Assembly: GCF_006539725.1 (NCBI RefSeq)
Contig: NZ_BJNO01000004.1
Coordinates: 1 to 64,000, forward strand
Source of the DNA: Klebsiella terrigena
Lineage (GTDB): Bacteria > Pseudomonadota > Gammaproteobacteria > Enterobacterales > Enterobacteriaceae
Reading direction: 5' to 3'
Length of the DNA: 64,000 nucleotides
Position numbers and translations under genes: made by a program. The notes under the pieces were generated by a model that had not been told where the DNA came from, did not search any database, and was given only the letters and a program-made list of their open reading frames with translations. This document shows positions 53,733 to 63,161 of this stretch, one piece after another (position 1 is the stretch's first letter; every line of letters starts with the position of its first letter).

Positions 53733-56700
53733 CGCCGGGCCGACATCCGCCGGTGCCCCCACTCGCGCAGGCGCTGAAAGAGAACGAACAGCGTGGGGAT
53801 AAACAGAATGCCGATTACCGTCGCCACCAGCATGCCGCTGAACACGGTGGTGCCGATAATCCGCCGACTCTGCGCCCCGGCGCCGGTGGCGAACATCATC
53901 GGCACGATCCCGATAATAAACGAGACCGCGGTCATCAGCACCGCGCGGAAGCGGCGGGTGGCCCCTTCCCGGGCGGCATCGGCTATCGACATCCCCTCTT
54001 CGCGCTTCGCGCGGGCAAACTCGACGATCAGAATCGCGTTCTTCGCCGCCAGCGCGATGAGCAGCACCAGGCCAATCTGCACGTACACGTCGTTGGCGTA
54101 GCCGGCTGCCCACAGCCACAGCAGCGCCCCGCCGATGGCGAACAGCACCGACAGCATCACGCTCGCCGGCAGCGTCCAGCTTTCATACTGCGCGACGAGG
54201 AACAGCCACGCCATCGCCACCGCCGCCAGCACGATCCAGATAGCCTGGTTGCCGGTCTGCTGCTCCTGCCACGAGATCCCGCTCCAGGCGTAGTCGTAAC
54301 CCTGCGGCAGATGGGCCTGCAGAATCTCCGCCATTGCGGCCATCGCCGCCCGGCTGCTGACGCCCTCAGCCGCCGATCCGCTTATCGAAACCGACGGGGA
54401 CTGATTGTACTGCTGGATAAACGGCGCCCCCACCGCCGGGGTAACGGTGACCAGATTGCTCAGCCGCACCCGCTCGCCGTGGTTGCTGCGCACGTAGAGC
54501 TCGCTTATCTGCTCCGCCCGCTCGCGCCACTGCATCTCGTTTTGTATCACTACGTGGTAGACCCGATTATTGATGCTAAAGTCCCCGGCGCGGGTGCCGC
54601 CAAATGCCGTCTGCAGGCTGCTGAAGATCCGCGAAACCGGGACATCCAGGCGGGCGGCGCGATCGCGGTCAACGGTAAGCGTCAGCTGCGGCACGCTGCT
54701 GCTCCAGGTGGTAAAGACCCGGCTCAGCTGCGGATGCTGGTTGGCGATTTGCAGCACCTGCAGCGCCTCGCGCTCCAGCTCCGCCGACGACTGCCCGGCC
54801 TGGGCCAGAATGCGCAGGTTAAAGCCCGAGGCATTGCCCAACCCCGGCAGGGTCGGCGGCGCAAAGGCCATAATCGTCGCCTCCGGCAGGGCCAGCAGCT
54901 GCCCCTGCAGCTTGCTCATCACCTGCTCCAGCGGCGGCCGCCGGTGCCAGTCTTTCAGCATCACCGAGATAAACCCGCCGTTTGAGGCGCTGGTGCCGTT
55001 CAGAATATTGAAGCCCGACACCTGAATGACGTCCTCCACCGCCGGATTGGCCAGCAGCAGCTCGCGCGCCTGGGACATTACCGCCTCGGTGCGCTCCAGC
55101 GAAGCCGCCTCCGGCAGCTGGACGCTGGCGAAAAAGTAGCCCTGATCTTCCTCGGGCAGAAAGCCCTTCGGCATGCTGCTGAAGCTGAACGCCACCGCCC
55201 CGGCGGCCAGCGCGACCGCCGCCAGCGCCAGCCACGGACGGCGGTTCATGCGGGCGACGATCGCCCCGTAGCCGTCGCGCAGGCCATCAAGGCCGCGATT
55301 GAACAGCCGCCAGACGGCCGCAGGCTGCGCCGGTCGCGGGCGCAGCAGCAGCGCGCAGAGGGCCGGCGTCAGCGTCAGCGCCACCACGCTCGACAGCGTG
55401 ACCGCCGTGGAGAGGGTGACCGCAAACTGGCGATAAAGCTCGCCGACGATGCCCGGCAGCAGCGCCACCGGCACGAACACCGCCAGCAGCACCAGGGTGG
55501 TGGCGATAACCGGCCCGGCGATTTGGCGCAGCGCCTGGGCGGTGGCCTCAAGGCGGCTCAGGCCTTCCGCCATCTGGCTCTCGACGCTCTCCACCACCAC
55601 AATGGCGTCGTCCACCACCATCGTCAGGGCGAGGATCGCCGCAAACAGGCTGAGGGTATTGGCGCTGTAGCCCAGCAGATAGAGCACCGCAAAGGTGCCG
55701 ATCAGCGAGACCGGGATCGCCAGCGCGACGATCAGCGTCGCCCGCCAGCTTTGCAGGAACAGCGAAACCACTGCGACTACCGCCAGCAGGGTGAGCACCA
55801 GCGAAACGCCAATCTCTTTGATTGTCGCCGACACAAAACGCGTGGTGTCGAACTTCACCTCCCAGGTGAGATCCGGCGGGAAACGCGCGTGTAGCCGCGT
55901 GAGCTCGGCGCGCACCGCGCTGGCTACCTGCAGCGCGTTGGCGGTCGGCGTCGGATAAACCCCCAGATAGGCCGAGTCGCGGCCGTTGAGCTGCGCGCCG
56001 GAGCTGTAGCTGCGGGCGCCGAGCTCGATGGTTGCCACCTCGGCCAGGCGCACCAGCTGCCCCTGCTCGCCGCTGCGGATCGCTATCTGGCCGAAGCTTG
56101 CCGCATCGCTCAGGCGCCCAATACCGTTGATGGTCAGCGTTTGCTGCTGGCCGTTAAAGACCGGCGGCGTCCCCACCTGCCCGGCGGCGCCCTGCACGTT
56201 CTGCTCGCGCAGCGCCTGGGCGATATCTTCGCTGGTGACGTTCAGCGCATTCATGCGATCCGGACGCAGCCAGACGCGCATGCTGTAGTCGCGGGCGCCG
56301 AACATCTGCACCTCGCCGACGCCCGGCAGCCGGGCCAGCGCTTCGCGCACCTGGGTACTGGCATAGTTGCTGACAAACAGCGGCGAGAGCGTTTCCGTCG
56401 GCGAATAGAGGCTGATCCCCATCAGCAGATTGGTCGCCCGCTTGCGCACCTGTACCCCGTTCTGCTGCACCTCAGCGGGCAGCTGCGCCACCGCCTGCGA
56501 GACGCGGTTTTGCACGTCGATCGCCGCCAGGTCGGCGTCGGTACCGGCCGCGAAGGTCAGACTCAGGCTGTAGGTCCCCTCGTCGGAGCTGGTGGACTCC
56601 ATATAGAGCATATGGTCAACGCCGTTGAGCTGGGTTTCCAGCGGCGCGGCGATGGCCTCGGCCACGTCTGCCGCGCTGGCGCCCGGCCAGCTGGCGCTGA

Positions 56701-56833
56701 CGCTCACCACCGGCGGCGTAATCTGTGGATACTGCTCAACCGGAATCAGCTTCAGCGCCACCGCGCCGGCAAAGGTTATCAGCAGCGCAATCACCATCGC
56801 AAAGCGCGGGCGACGGATAAAAAACGTCAGCAT
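53729..56833 (-). CDS. RND (HAE1) multidrug efflux pump
   Basis: A 1034-residue inner-membrane RND pump. The proton-relay residues are present: D408/D409 in [12 protein letters not shown] (segment 4) and a Lys in [13 protein letters not shown] (segment 10). The opening [20 protein letters not shown] and the block [23 protein letters not shown] are HAE1-typical. It differs in many positions from OqxB and AcrB as I remember them, so no gene name is given. It follows its adaptor gene by 13 bases. No outer-membrane channel gene is nearby, so TolC is the likely partner. Substrates are unknown. Confidence 0.92.
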   Translation of the reverse strand: MLTFFIRRPRFAMVIALLITFAGAVALKLIPVEQYPQITPPVVSVSASWPGASAADVAEAIAAPLETQLNGVDHMLYMESTSSDEGTYSLSLTFAAGTDADLAAIDVQNRVSQAVAQLPAEVQQNGVQVRKRATNLLMGISLYSPTETLSPLFVSNYASTQVREALARLPGVGEVQMFGARDYSMRVWLRPDRMNALNVTSEDIAQALREQNVQGAAGQVGTPPVFNGQQQTLTINGIGRLSDAASFGQIAIRSGEQGQLVRLAEVATIELGARSYSSGAQLNGRDSAYLGVYPTPTANALQVASAVRAELTRLHARFPPDLTWEVKFDTTRFVSATIKEIGVSLVLTLLAVVAVVSLFLQSWRATLIVALAIPVSLIGTFAVLYLLGYSANTLSLFAAILALTMVVDDAIVVVESVESQMAEGLSRLEATAQALRQIAGPVIATTLVLLAVFVPVALLPGIVGELYRQFAVTLSTAVTLSSVVALTLTPALCALLLRPRPAQPAAVWRLFNRGLDGLRDGYGAIVARMNRRPWLALAAVALAAGAVAFSFSSMPKGFLPEEDQGYFFASVQLPEAASLERTEAVMSQARELLLANPAVEDVIQVSGFNILNGTSASNGGFISVMLKDWHRRPPLEQVMSKLQGQLLALPEATIMAFAPPTLPGLGNASGFNLRILAQAGQSSAELEREALQVLQIANQHPQLSRVFTTWSSSVPQLTLTVDRDRAARLDVPVSRIFSSLQTAFGGTRAGDFSINNRVYHVVIQNEMQWRERAEQISELYVRSNHGERVRLSNLVTVTPAVGAPFIQQYNQSPSVSISGSAAEGVSSRAAMAAMAEILQAHLPQGYDYAWSGISWQEQQTGNQAIWIVLAAVAMAWLFLVAQYESWTLPASVMLSVLFAIGGALLWLWAAGYANDVYVQIGLVLLIALAAKNAILIVEFARAKREEGMSIADAAREGATRRFRAVLMTAVSFIIGIVPMMFATGAGAQSRRIIGTTVFSGMLVATVIGILFIPTLFVLFQRLREWGHRRMSARR

Positions 56834-56846
56834 CCCTTCTCCTTTC

Positions 56847-57926
56847 TTATTTCAGTAGCACAACGGCGGCGCCGTCACGCAGGCGCTGTACGCCTTCCGT
56901 CACCACGCGCTCGCCAACGTCCAGCCCCTGCGCGACCGCGTAGCGCTGTCCCTGCTGCTCGCCAAGCGTCAGCCGACGCAGCGCGGCGGTGTTATTTTCC
57001 GTCAGCACCCAGCTGTAGAAGCCCTGCGCGTCCTGCTGCACCGCCGCCAGCGGGATGGTCAGGCTTTCCTGCTGCTGGCGTGGGCGCAAAATCACCGTCA
57101 CGCTGCCGCCCGGCAGCAGGCGATGCTGCGGATTGGCAAACTCGGCGCGCATCACCACGCTGGCGGTGCGGCTGTCGATGCGGTTATCCACCGAGGTCAG
57201 CACCCCCTCTTCGCGCACGCCGCCGGGGGCAATCAACGCCTGCCACGCCTGCTTCAGCGCGCCGATATCGTCATGCTGCCCCGCCTTACTGTAAAAAGCG
57301 TTTTCATCTAAGGCAAAAGAGACGCGGATCGGGTCGAGCTGCACGATATCCACCAGCGTGCCGCTGGCCGGATTCACCAGGCTGCCGACGTGAAACAGGC
57401 TGTGGCCCACGCGCCCGGTCACCGGCGAATCAATGCGGGTGTAGCCGAGCGTAATCTGCTGCGCGGCAACGCGCGCCTGCGCCTGCTCCACCGCGGCGGC
57501 GGCGACGTCGCGCTGCATCTGCGCGTTATCGACATCGTTACGGCTAATCGAGTGGTTGTTTTTCAGACGCTGGTAGCGGCTCAGCAGCTGTTCGGCCTGG
57601 CGCAGCGAAGCCCGGGCGCTTTTCAGCTCGGCCTGGGCCAGCGCCAGCGCGGCGCGGGGCTGAGCGTCATCGAGGGTAAAGAGGCGGTCGCCCTGCCTGA
57701 CGTACTGGCCGTCTGCGAAGTGGCGCTCGACGATGGCGCCTTCGGTACGGGCGCGGATCTCGACCGCGTGAATCGCCTCGACGCGTCCGGGGATCTGCCG
57801 CTCATCGACGTGGGCGGCGCGCTCGACGGTCGCCACGCGAACCGGAATTGCCGGTGTCGCGGCGGCGCTGAGGGCGTAGCCGACCAGGCCGCAGGCCAGG
57901 AAGGCGCAGCGGAACATTTTTTTCAT
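56847..57926 (-). CDS. RND efflux periplasmic adaptor
   Basis: A 359-residue membrane fusion protein. After a signal sequence the order is beta-barrel strand ([33 protein letters not shown]), lipoyl half, an alpha-hairpin (about 85-155, from [26 protein letters not shown]), a second lipoyl half ([19 protein letters not shown]) and barrel domains. An LAC string before Cys12 is a poor lipobox (Phe at -3), so membrane anchoring is uncertain. It is transcribed leftward with the pump gene. No regulator gene is adjacent. Confidence 0.9.
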   Translation of the reverse strand: MKKMFRCAFLACGLVGYALSAAATPAIPVRVATVERAAHVDERQIPGRVEAIHAVEIRARTEGAIVERHFADGQYVRQGDRLFTLDDAQPRAALALAQAELKSARASLRQAEQLLSRYQRLKNNHSISRNDVDNAQMQRDVAAAAVEQAQARVAAQQITLGYTRIDSPVTGRVGHSLFHVGSLVNPASGTLVDIVQLDPIRVSFALDENAFYSKAGQHDDIGALKQAWQALIAPGGVREEGVLTSVDNRIDSRTASVVMRAEFANPQHRLLPGGSVTVILRPRQQQESLTIPLAAVQQDAQGFYSWVLTENNTAALRRLTLGEQQGQRYAVAQGLDVGERVVTEGVQRLRDGAAVVLLK

Positions 57927-57984
57927 AGGGGGAATTCCTTGCTGACGTTATCGCGCCCCTCCCGGAGGGGAGGGGCTCGAAGGT

Positions 57985-60708
57985 TCAGGCGGTTTTACGC
58001 CAACGGCGGGTCAGGCGCTTCTCAACCTCCACCACCAGGAACATCACCATGCCGATGGCAAGAGTGACAAACCAGTAGCGCAGCGGCAGCCCTTCGGTAC
58101 CGAACATCGTCTGCATCAGCGGGACGTAGATAATGACCAGCTGCATCAGCAGCAGCACGCCGCTCACCAGCCAGATACCTTTATTCCGCAGCAGGCCCAT
58201 GTTGAGGGAGAAGCTGTCGCTGCTGCGGCAGTTAATCATATAGACCCACTGGGCGGTCACCAGCATCTGCAGCAGCACGGTGCGGATAAACTCCGGGCTG
58301 TGGCCGCGCGGCGCCAGCCAGGCCTCAAGGATAAAGGCGGCGACGGCGATCATCGTGCCGACGAACGCCACCCGCCAGACGGCAAAGGCGTCCATCACGT
58401 GCTGACCGGTTTTACGCGGCGGACGGTTCATGGCGTTGCGCTCGGCGACTTCAAAGGCGAGGCCGAAGGAGAGCGTGGCGGAGGTCGCCATGTTCATCCA
58501 CAGAATCAGCACCGGCGTCAGCGGAATAATGTTCCCCGCCAGCAGGGCGATGATAATCAGCAGCCCCTGCGCCAGGTTGGTGGGCATGATAAACAGGATG
58601 GTCTTCTTCAGGTTGTCGTAGACCCGACGCCCCTCTTTGACCGAGCTGGCGATGGTGGCAAAGTTGTCGTCGGTCAGCACCATATCGGCGGCTTCTTTGG
58701 TGACCTCCGTCCCTTTGATCCCCATGGCGATGCCAACGTCGGCCTGACGCAGCGCCGGCGCGTCGTTGACGCCGTCGCCGGTCATCCCGACCACTTCGCC
58801 GCTATCCTGGAGGGCTTTCACCAGCCGCAGCTTATGCTCCGGGCTGGTACGGGCGAAAATATCGTACTCGACGGCGGCTTGTGCCAGCTCGGCGTCATCC
58901 ATGTGCTCCAGACGGTAGCCGGTCATCGCCTGGCTGCTGTTGGTGATCCCCAGCATCTGGCCAATGCTCATCGCCGTCTGCGGGTGATCGCCGGTGATCA
59001 TCTTCACGCGGATCCCCGCGTTCTGGCAGGCGTGGATGGCCTCGATGGCCTCCGGACGCGGCGGGTCCATCATCCCGGCGATGCCGAGGAACACCAGGCC
59101 TTCGCTCAGGTCATCGTGGGTCAGCGTCGTGCTGCCGGCGGTCGCCGGTTTGCCAGCGGCGGCAACCATGCGCAGGCCCTGGCGGGCGAAGCGCGCCATC
59201 TCATCTTCCCAGTACTGCAGCTCGAACGGCACCGCGCCCTGCTTGCTCATCTGCTGGCGGCACATGGCGAAGATAACGTCCGGCGCGCCGGTAATCAGCA
59301 CCCGCTCTTCGTCGCCAATCTGCTGCAGGGTGGCCATATATTTGTACTGCGAGTCGAACGGAATTTTGGCTATCAGGCGCGTTTCAACCGGCGCCAGCTG
59401 CGCTTTCGCCGCCAGCACCTTCAGCGCGCCTTCGGTCGGTCCGCCGGTAATGCCCCACAGCCCGCGCTCGTCCTGGATAATCTGGCTGTCGTTGCACAGG
59501 TCGATGGTCCGCAGCCAGGTTTCCAGCACGCTGCCCGGCTTAATCTGCACCGGCTCGTCGCTGCCTTCGAGGCAGATATCGCCCCGCGGCTCGTAGCTGT
59601 CGCCTTCGACGCGGTAGCAGCAGTCGGCGGTCACGATCGCTTTGACGGTCATTTCGTTCATCGTCAGGGTGCCGGTTTTATCCGAGCACACGACGGTCAT
59701 CGCCCCGAGGGTTTCGACGGTCGGCAGCTTGCGGATAATCGCCCGCTGCCGCGCCATCGCCTGCACGCCGAGGGATAAAATAATCGAGATGATGGCCGGT
59801 AAACCTTCCGGTACCGCCGCCACCGCGAGGCTAATCAGCGACAGCAGCAGTTCGCCAAGCGGGATGTCGCGCAGCGCCAGGCTAAAGATGAACAGCGCGG
59901 CCATCATCGCGAAGATGATGACGAAAATCGCCTTTCCGAGCTTGTCCATCTGTACCAGCAGCGGCGTGCGGTGCTTCTCAATCCCCGCCATCATCTGGTT
60001 GATATGGCCGAGCTCGGTCTGCTGGCCGGTGGCGGTCACCACGCCCACGCCGGCACCGGCGCTGATGGTGGTGCCGGAGAACAGCATATTGGTGCGGTCG
60101 CCCAGCGGCAGTTCGCCCTGCAGCGCGTCGGTGGTCTTATCCACCACCGTCGACTCGCCGGTCAGGATCGCCTCCTCCACCCGCAGGCTGTGGGTTTCAA
60201 TCAGGCGCATATCCGCCGGGACGCGGTCGCCGGCACGCAGAATGACGATATCCCCCGGCACCAGCTCGCGGGTCGCCACGGTTTCATGCCTGCCGTTGCG
60301 CTGCACCCGCGCATCGCTGGAGAGCATGTTGCGAATGCCCTGCAGGGATTTTTCGGCATTGCTCTCCTGCACGTGGCCAATCAGGGCGTTGATCACGGTG
60401 ACGCCAAGAATAACCAGCGTATCCACCCAGTGGCCCATGATCGCGGTGAGCGCGGCGGCGGCCAGCAGGACAAAAATCAGGACGTCGTTAAAATGCGCGA
60501 GAAAGCGCAGCCAGCCCGGCTTGCCTTTCTTTTCCGGCAGCGCGTTAGGGCCCCAGGTTTTCAGGCGCTCTGCGGCCTGGGCGGAAGTCAGGCCCTCGGC
60601 ATGACTCTCTTTCTGTGCCAGAACTTCAGCCACGGTCTGCTGATAAGCCTGACGGGATGCGGCCTCCCCTGAAGGGGGCGCGTTGCGGGGATTTATCATT
60701 TTGGTCAA
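57985..60708 (-). CDS. P2-type cation-transporting ATPase with altered ion site
   Basis: A 907-residue P-type ATPase of the SERCA/PMR1-like class: TGES (183-186), phosphorylated D343 in CSDKTGT, nucleotide-domain motifs, TGDGVND (643-649) and PEGLP (300-304) in segment 4. Compared with SERCA as I remember it, segment 5 has N711 but Q714 where Glu is found, and segment 6 reads N739-MA-T742-S743 where the conserved Asp would be S743. Loss of two acidic ligands makes a simple calcium pump doubtful. The TTG start at 60706-60708 has AAGGA about nine bases upstream; the ATG three codons in does not. Confidence 0.85.
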   Translation of the reverse strand: MTKMINPRNAPPSGEAASRQAYQQTVAEVLAQKESHAEGLTSAQAAERLKTWGPNALPEKKGKPGWLRFLAHFNDVLIFVLLAAAALTAIMGHWVDTLVILGVTVINALIGHVQESNAEKSLQGIRNMLSSDARVQRNGRHETVATRELVPGDIVILRAGDRVPADMRLIETHSLRVEEAILTGESTVVDKTTDALQGELPLGDRTNMLFSGTTISAGAGVGVVTATGQQTELGHINQMMAGIEKHRTPLLVQMDKLGKAIFVIIFAMMAALFIFSLALRDIPLGELLLSLISLAVAAVPEGLPAIISIILSLGVQAMARQRAIIRKLPTVETLGAMTVVCSDKTGTLTMNEMTVKAIVTADCCYRVEGDSYEPRGDICLEGSDEPVQIKPGSVLETWLRTIDLCNDSQIIQDERGLWGITGGPTEGALKVLAAKAQLAPVETRLIAKIPFDSQYKYMATLQQIGDEERVLITGAPDVIFAMCRQQMSKQGAVPFELQYWEDEMARFARQGLRMVAAAGKPATAGSTTLTHDDLSEGLVFLGIAGMMDPPRPEAIEAIHACQNAGIRVKMITGDHPQTAMSIGQMLGITNSSQAMTGYRLEHMDDAELAQAAVEYDIFARTSPEHKLRLVKALQDSGEVVGMTGDGVNDAPALRQADVGIAMGIKGTEVTKEAADMVLTDDNFATIASSVKEGRRVYDNLKKTILFIMPTNLAQGLLIIIALLAGNIIPLTPVLILWMNMATSATLSFGLAFEVAERNAMNRPPRKTGQHVMDAFAVWRVAFVGTMIAVAAFILEAWLAPRGHSPEFIRTVLLQMLVTAQWVYMINCRSSDSFSLNMGLLRNKGIWLVSGVLLLMQLVIIYVPLMQTMFGTEGLPLRYWFVTLAIGMVMFLVVEVEKRLTRRWRKTA

Positions 60709-60908
60709 ATTAAATTTTCCTTATAAATTCCGTGAGTCGGAAAGCCTGAAATCATTTCTGGCCAATGAACGATTATAATTTCACGGGATGCGCGAGATTA
60801 TCCAGTGGCAATTTTTTAATCTCTCGCAAAATTCAAAATATGTGTTAAGTTGTTTCTCAGACCAACTATTACAGAAGATTAATAAACCTATATTAAACGA
60901 GGGCCATT

Positions 60909-61019
60909 ATGACTAAAATCTATCGCGGACGCCGCCTGGCGCTGTACGTTGTGCTGGCTATCCTGATTGCCACGCTGGTGGGCTACAGCACCTATAGTTT
61001 TGTAAAGGCGATGCTCTAA
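60909..61019 (+). CDS. 36-residue single-pass membrane protein
   Basis: A short open frame with a good GAGGG site eight bases before the ATG. The protein has a basic start (MTKIYRGRRLALY), one hydrophobic segment (VVLAILIATLVGYSTY) and a short tail (SFVKAML). This is the form of small inner-membrane regulators such as those that bind transporters, but I do not recognise the family. It is divergent from the P-type ATPase gene across 200 AT-rich bases, which is a hint of a partner. Confidence 0.6.
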   Translation: MTKIYRGRRLALYVVLAILIATLVGYSTYSFVKAML

Positions 61020-61207
61020 TAATGACTTTAATTTACATTAAAGCGTTATTAAATTAATCACAAAAGTCTCGATTTAAATTAACAGGAAAATTAAAAATGA
61101 GGCATCAGATATAATACAGCGAAGGGTAAATAATAGCCGATGAAATAATATTGCGTTAAAGAATATTTTACCCGACAATATGTTTTTTAACTGACGATTA
61201 ACAAGTA

Positions 61208-61456
61208 ATGAAACATCCGCTTGAAACGCTGATCTCTGCCGCCGGTATCCTGCTGCTGGCTCTGCTCTCCTGCCTGCTGCTGCCGGCCCCCTCCCTTGGG
61301 CTCACGCTGGCGCAGAAGCTGGTTGCGACCTTTCACCTGCTCGATCTCAACCAGTTCTACACCCTGTTGTTTTGCCTGTGGTTTTTAGCGCTGGGCGCGA
61401 TTGAATACCTGGTGTTGCGCTGGGTCTGGCGCCGCTGGTTTTCCCTTGAGCGTTAG
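61208..61456 (+). CDS. ybdJ: YbdJ small membrane protein (DUF1158)
   Basis: An 82-residue protein with two membrane segments: LISAAGILLLALLSCLLLPAPSLGL, and LLFCLWFLALGAIEYLVLRWVW, followed by a basic tail. It matches E. coli YbdJ over its full length, including the opening MKHPLETL and RRWFSL near the end. Its function is unknown. In E. coli it is next to ybdK; here about 8 kb lies between them. Its last 72 bases overlap the 3' end of the convergent Fes-like gene. The ribosome site is weak. Confidence 0.88.
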   Translation: MKHPLETLISAAGILLLALLSCLLLPAPSLGLTLAQKLVATFHLLDLNQFYTLLFCLWFLALGAIEYLVLRWVWRRWFSLER

Positions 61457-63007
61457 TCCGGTGAAATCGCGCATCCCCGCCACCAGCGCTTCGCACCACG
61501 CGGCATAGTCGTGGCCGCTGGAGGAGGGGTGGAAGCTGACGCGATAGCCTTTGTCGCGCAGCACCTGCTCGAACTCCAGCGTATTGGCATAAATCCCGCC
61601 GTCCGGCCCCGAGGTCTCAAACTTGCCCGCCTGCAGCCAGAAGCGCACCGGATAGCGCGGCGACTGCTGGTACTGCCGCGTCAGCCAGCTCGCCTCCTCC
61701 CCCTTCGGCGCCCACCAGTACGACCCCGACAGGCTGAGCACGTTGGCAAACTGGCGCGGATAGCGTAGCGCCACCCATGAAGCGGCCAGGCCGCCGTAGC
61801 TCGAACCGGCGACCACGGTTTTTTGTCGCGTCGGGTTCAGCCCCTGCTGGCGCAGCCAGGGCAGCAGTTCGTGGGCCATAAAGTCGGCGAAGAAGGGATT
61901 GGGCGGCAGCTCTTTGGCCCGCCGCGGGTGGTCGAGGCTGTCGATAAACACCACGTTAATCGGCGGCAGCGCGTGGCTGGCGATCAGGCTATCGAGGACG
62001 TTGGCGAAGTGATATTCATCCTGGTAAGTTTTGCCATCGAACAGCATCAGGGTCCAGCGCGCCGGCTGCGGCAGGCGCGGGCGATAGAGAGTCACCTCCC
62101 GGCTGTTGTGCAAAAAGTCGCTGTAGAGCTGATGGCGGGTCAAGATGCCGTAGCGCAGCGGCTGCGCCATCCGCTGCGGGGTGCAGAAACGCGCCGGGTT
62201 GAGAGCCAGCAGCGAATAGCGGTTCCAGCGATCGCGGGCGGCGTTAACGCTGTGCGGATTCAGCGGATCGGCCTGGGCGCTGACCAGAATTGCCCGCCGC
62301 TGGTCGCGCGTGCTGCCGTCAATTACCGGCACGTCCGGCGCCAGCTTGTACTGCATCAGCGTATCCGCCGGGACCACGTAGCTGCGAAACCACACGTCGG
62401 AGCTGCCGAGACGAAACAGCGGATCGTGATCGCCCGCCGGCGATCCCAGCAGAAACACGTTGCGGCTCGCCCCGCGCCACAGAAAAGTGACGCGCTTATG
62501 GTCGGCGTCCAGCGCCTCAACCATCGGCGTTCCCTCCTGCTCGCGCTCCTGCCAGAAGCCCGCCGTTGAGCCCCCCGCCGCCAGCTCCTGCATCAGACGC
62601 TGCAGACGCGGGCTAACGGGGTCCAGAGGCTGGTTTTTTGCCAGCGCGGTCGTCTCCTTCATCCGCCACTGAAAGCGCCAGCGGGCCCCCTCTTCGCCGT
62701 GCAGCACCAGCGCCGAGGGGCGGTTGACCGGCAGAGAAAACAGCACCGTCTGCTCGCCGTCCGCCGGTCCGCCCGCCAGCAGCGTGCGCAGGCGGCGGTT
62801 GTGCTCATCCAGCAGGCGGGCATCCGTTACGCCGGAGAGGGTCGCGGTGACGTAGTTTTCCCCCAACGTCGGCAGGTCAAAACAGACCTCACCGCTGGCA
62901 TCGAATTTTCCCTGCAGCTCTCCCTGCAGCGAGGGAGACTCGCAGTTCATTGCCGCCGCCGGTAGCGCGCTCATCCCCACCAGCAGACCACTCCATGCCA
63001 TCTTCAT
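61385..63007 (-). CDS. secreted Fes/IroE-like siderophore esterase
   Basis: A 540-residue exported relative of Fes. A signal peptide (MKMAWSGLLVGMSALPAAA) is followed by a beta-sandwich-like region, a Fes-type N-terminal domain (about 160-250) and an alpha/beta hydrolase domain with S403 in GSSYGG and H499 in SSGHDYAAWCE. A periplasmic place recalls IroE, which linearises catecholate siderophores there. The start is ATG 63005-63007; the frame upstream to 63286 crosses the Fur region. The last 23 residues read antisense through ybdJ and lie beyond the usual end of the family. It is divergent from a TonB-dependent receptor. Confidence 0.85.
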   Translation of the reverse strand: MKMAWSGLLVGMSALPAAAMNCESPSLQGELQGKFDASGEVCFDLPTLGENYVTATLSGVTDARLLDEHNRRLRTLLAGGPADGEQTVLFSLPVNRPSALVLHGEEGARWRFQWRMKETTALAKNQPLDPVSPRLQRLMQELAAGGSTAGFWQEREQEGTPMVEALDADHKRVTFLWRGASRNVFLLGSPAGDHDPLFRLGSSDVWFRSYVVPADTLMQYKLAPDVPVIDGSTRDQRRAILVSAQADPLNPHSVNAARDRWNRYSLLALNPARFCTPQRMAQPLRYGILTRHQLYSDFLHNSREVTLYRPRLPQPARWTLMLFDGKTYQDEYHFANVLDSLIASHALPPINVVFIDSLDHPRRAKELPPNPFFADFMAHELLPWLRQQGLNPTRQKTVVAGSSYGGLAASWVALRYPRQFANVLSLSGSYWWAPKGEEASWLTRQYQQSPRYPVRFWLQAGKFETSGPDGGIYANTLEFEQVLRDKGYRVSFHPSSSGHDYAAWCEALVAGMRDFTGLTLKGKPAAPDPAQHQVFNRAQR

Positions 63008-63046
63008 TGCCCGATTATCCCTGTAAGAATTTGTTACCAACGCTAA

Positions 63047-63067
63047 TGCAAATGGTAATGATTTGCA
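63047..63067. promoter_or_regulatory. Fur-like palindrome between esterase and receptor genes
   Basis: TGCAAAT (63047-63053) and ATTTGCA (63061-63067) are exact reverse complements around seven bases containing GGTAATG. TGCAAAT/ATTTGC repeats with an AATGAT core are common in Fur sites, and the fepA region has the same TTGCATTTGC form. It lies 40 bases upstream of the esterase gene and about 95 upstream of the receptor gene. Confidence 0.6.
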
Positions 63068-63161
63068 ATAACATCTGAGCAGTTGGTGATGACCGTTACA
63101 TTTTCCCTTAGCGGAAAAACGGGTTTCTATGGCAATTAAAACCAAGGATGTAGCTAAAAAT

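Noticed and set aside
58300-59778. 492-residue open frame opposite the P-type ATPase
   Set aside because: It is antisense to conserved ATPase motifs, with biased composition and no start signal.
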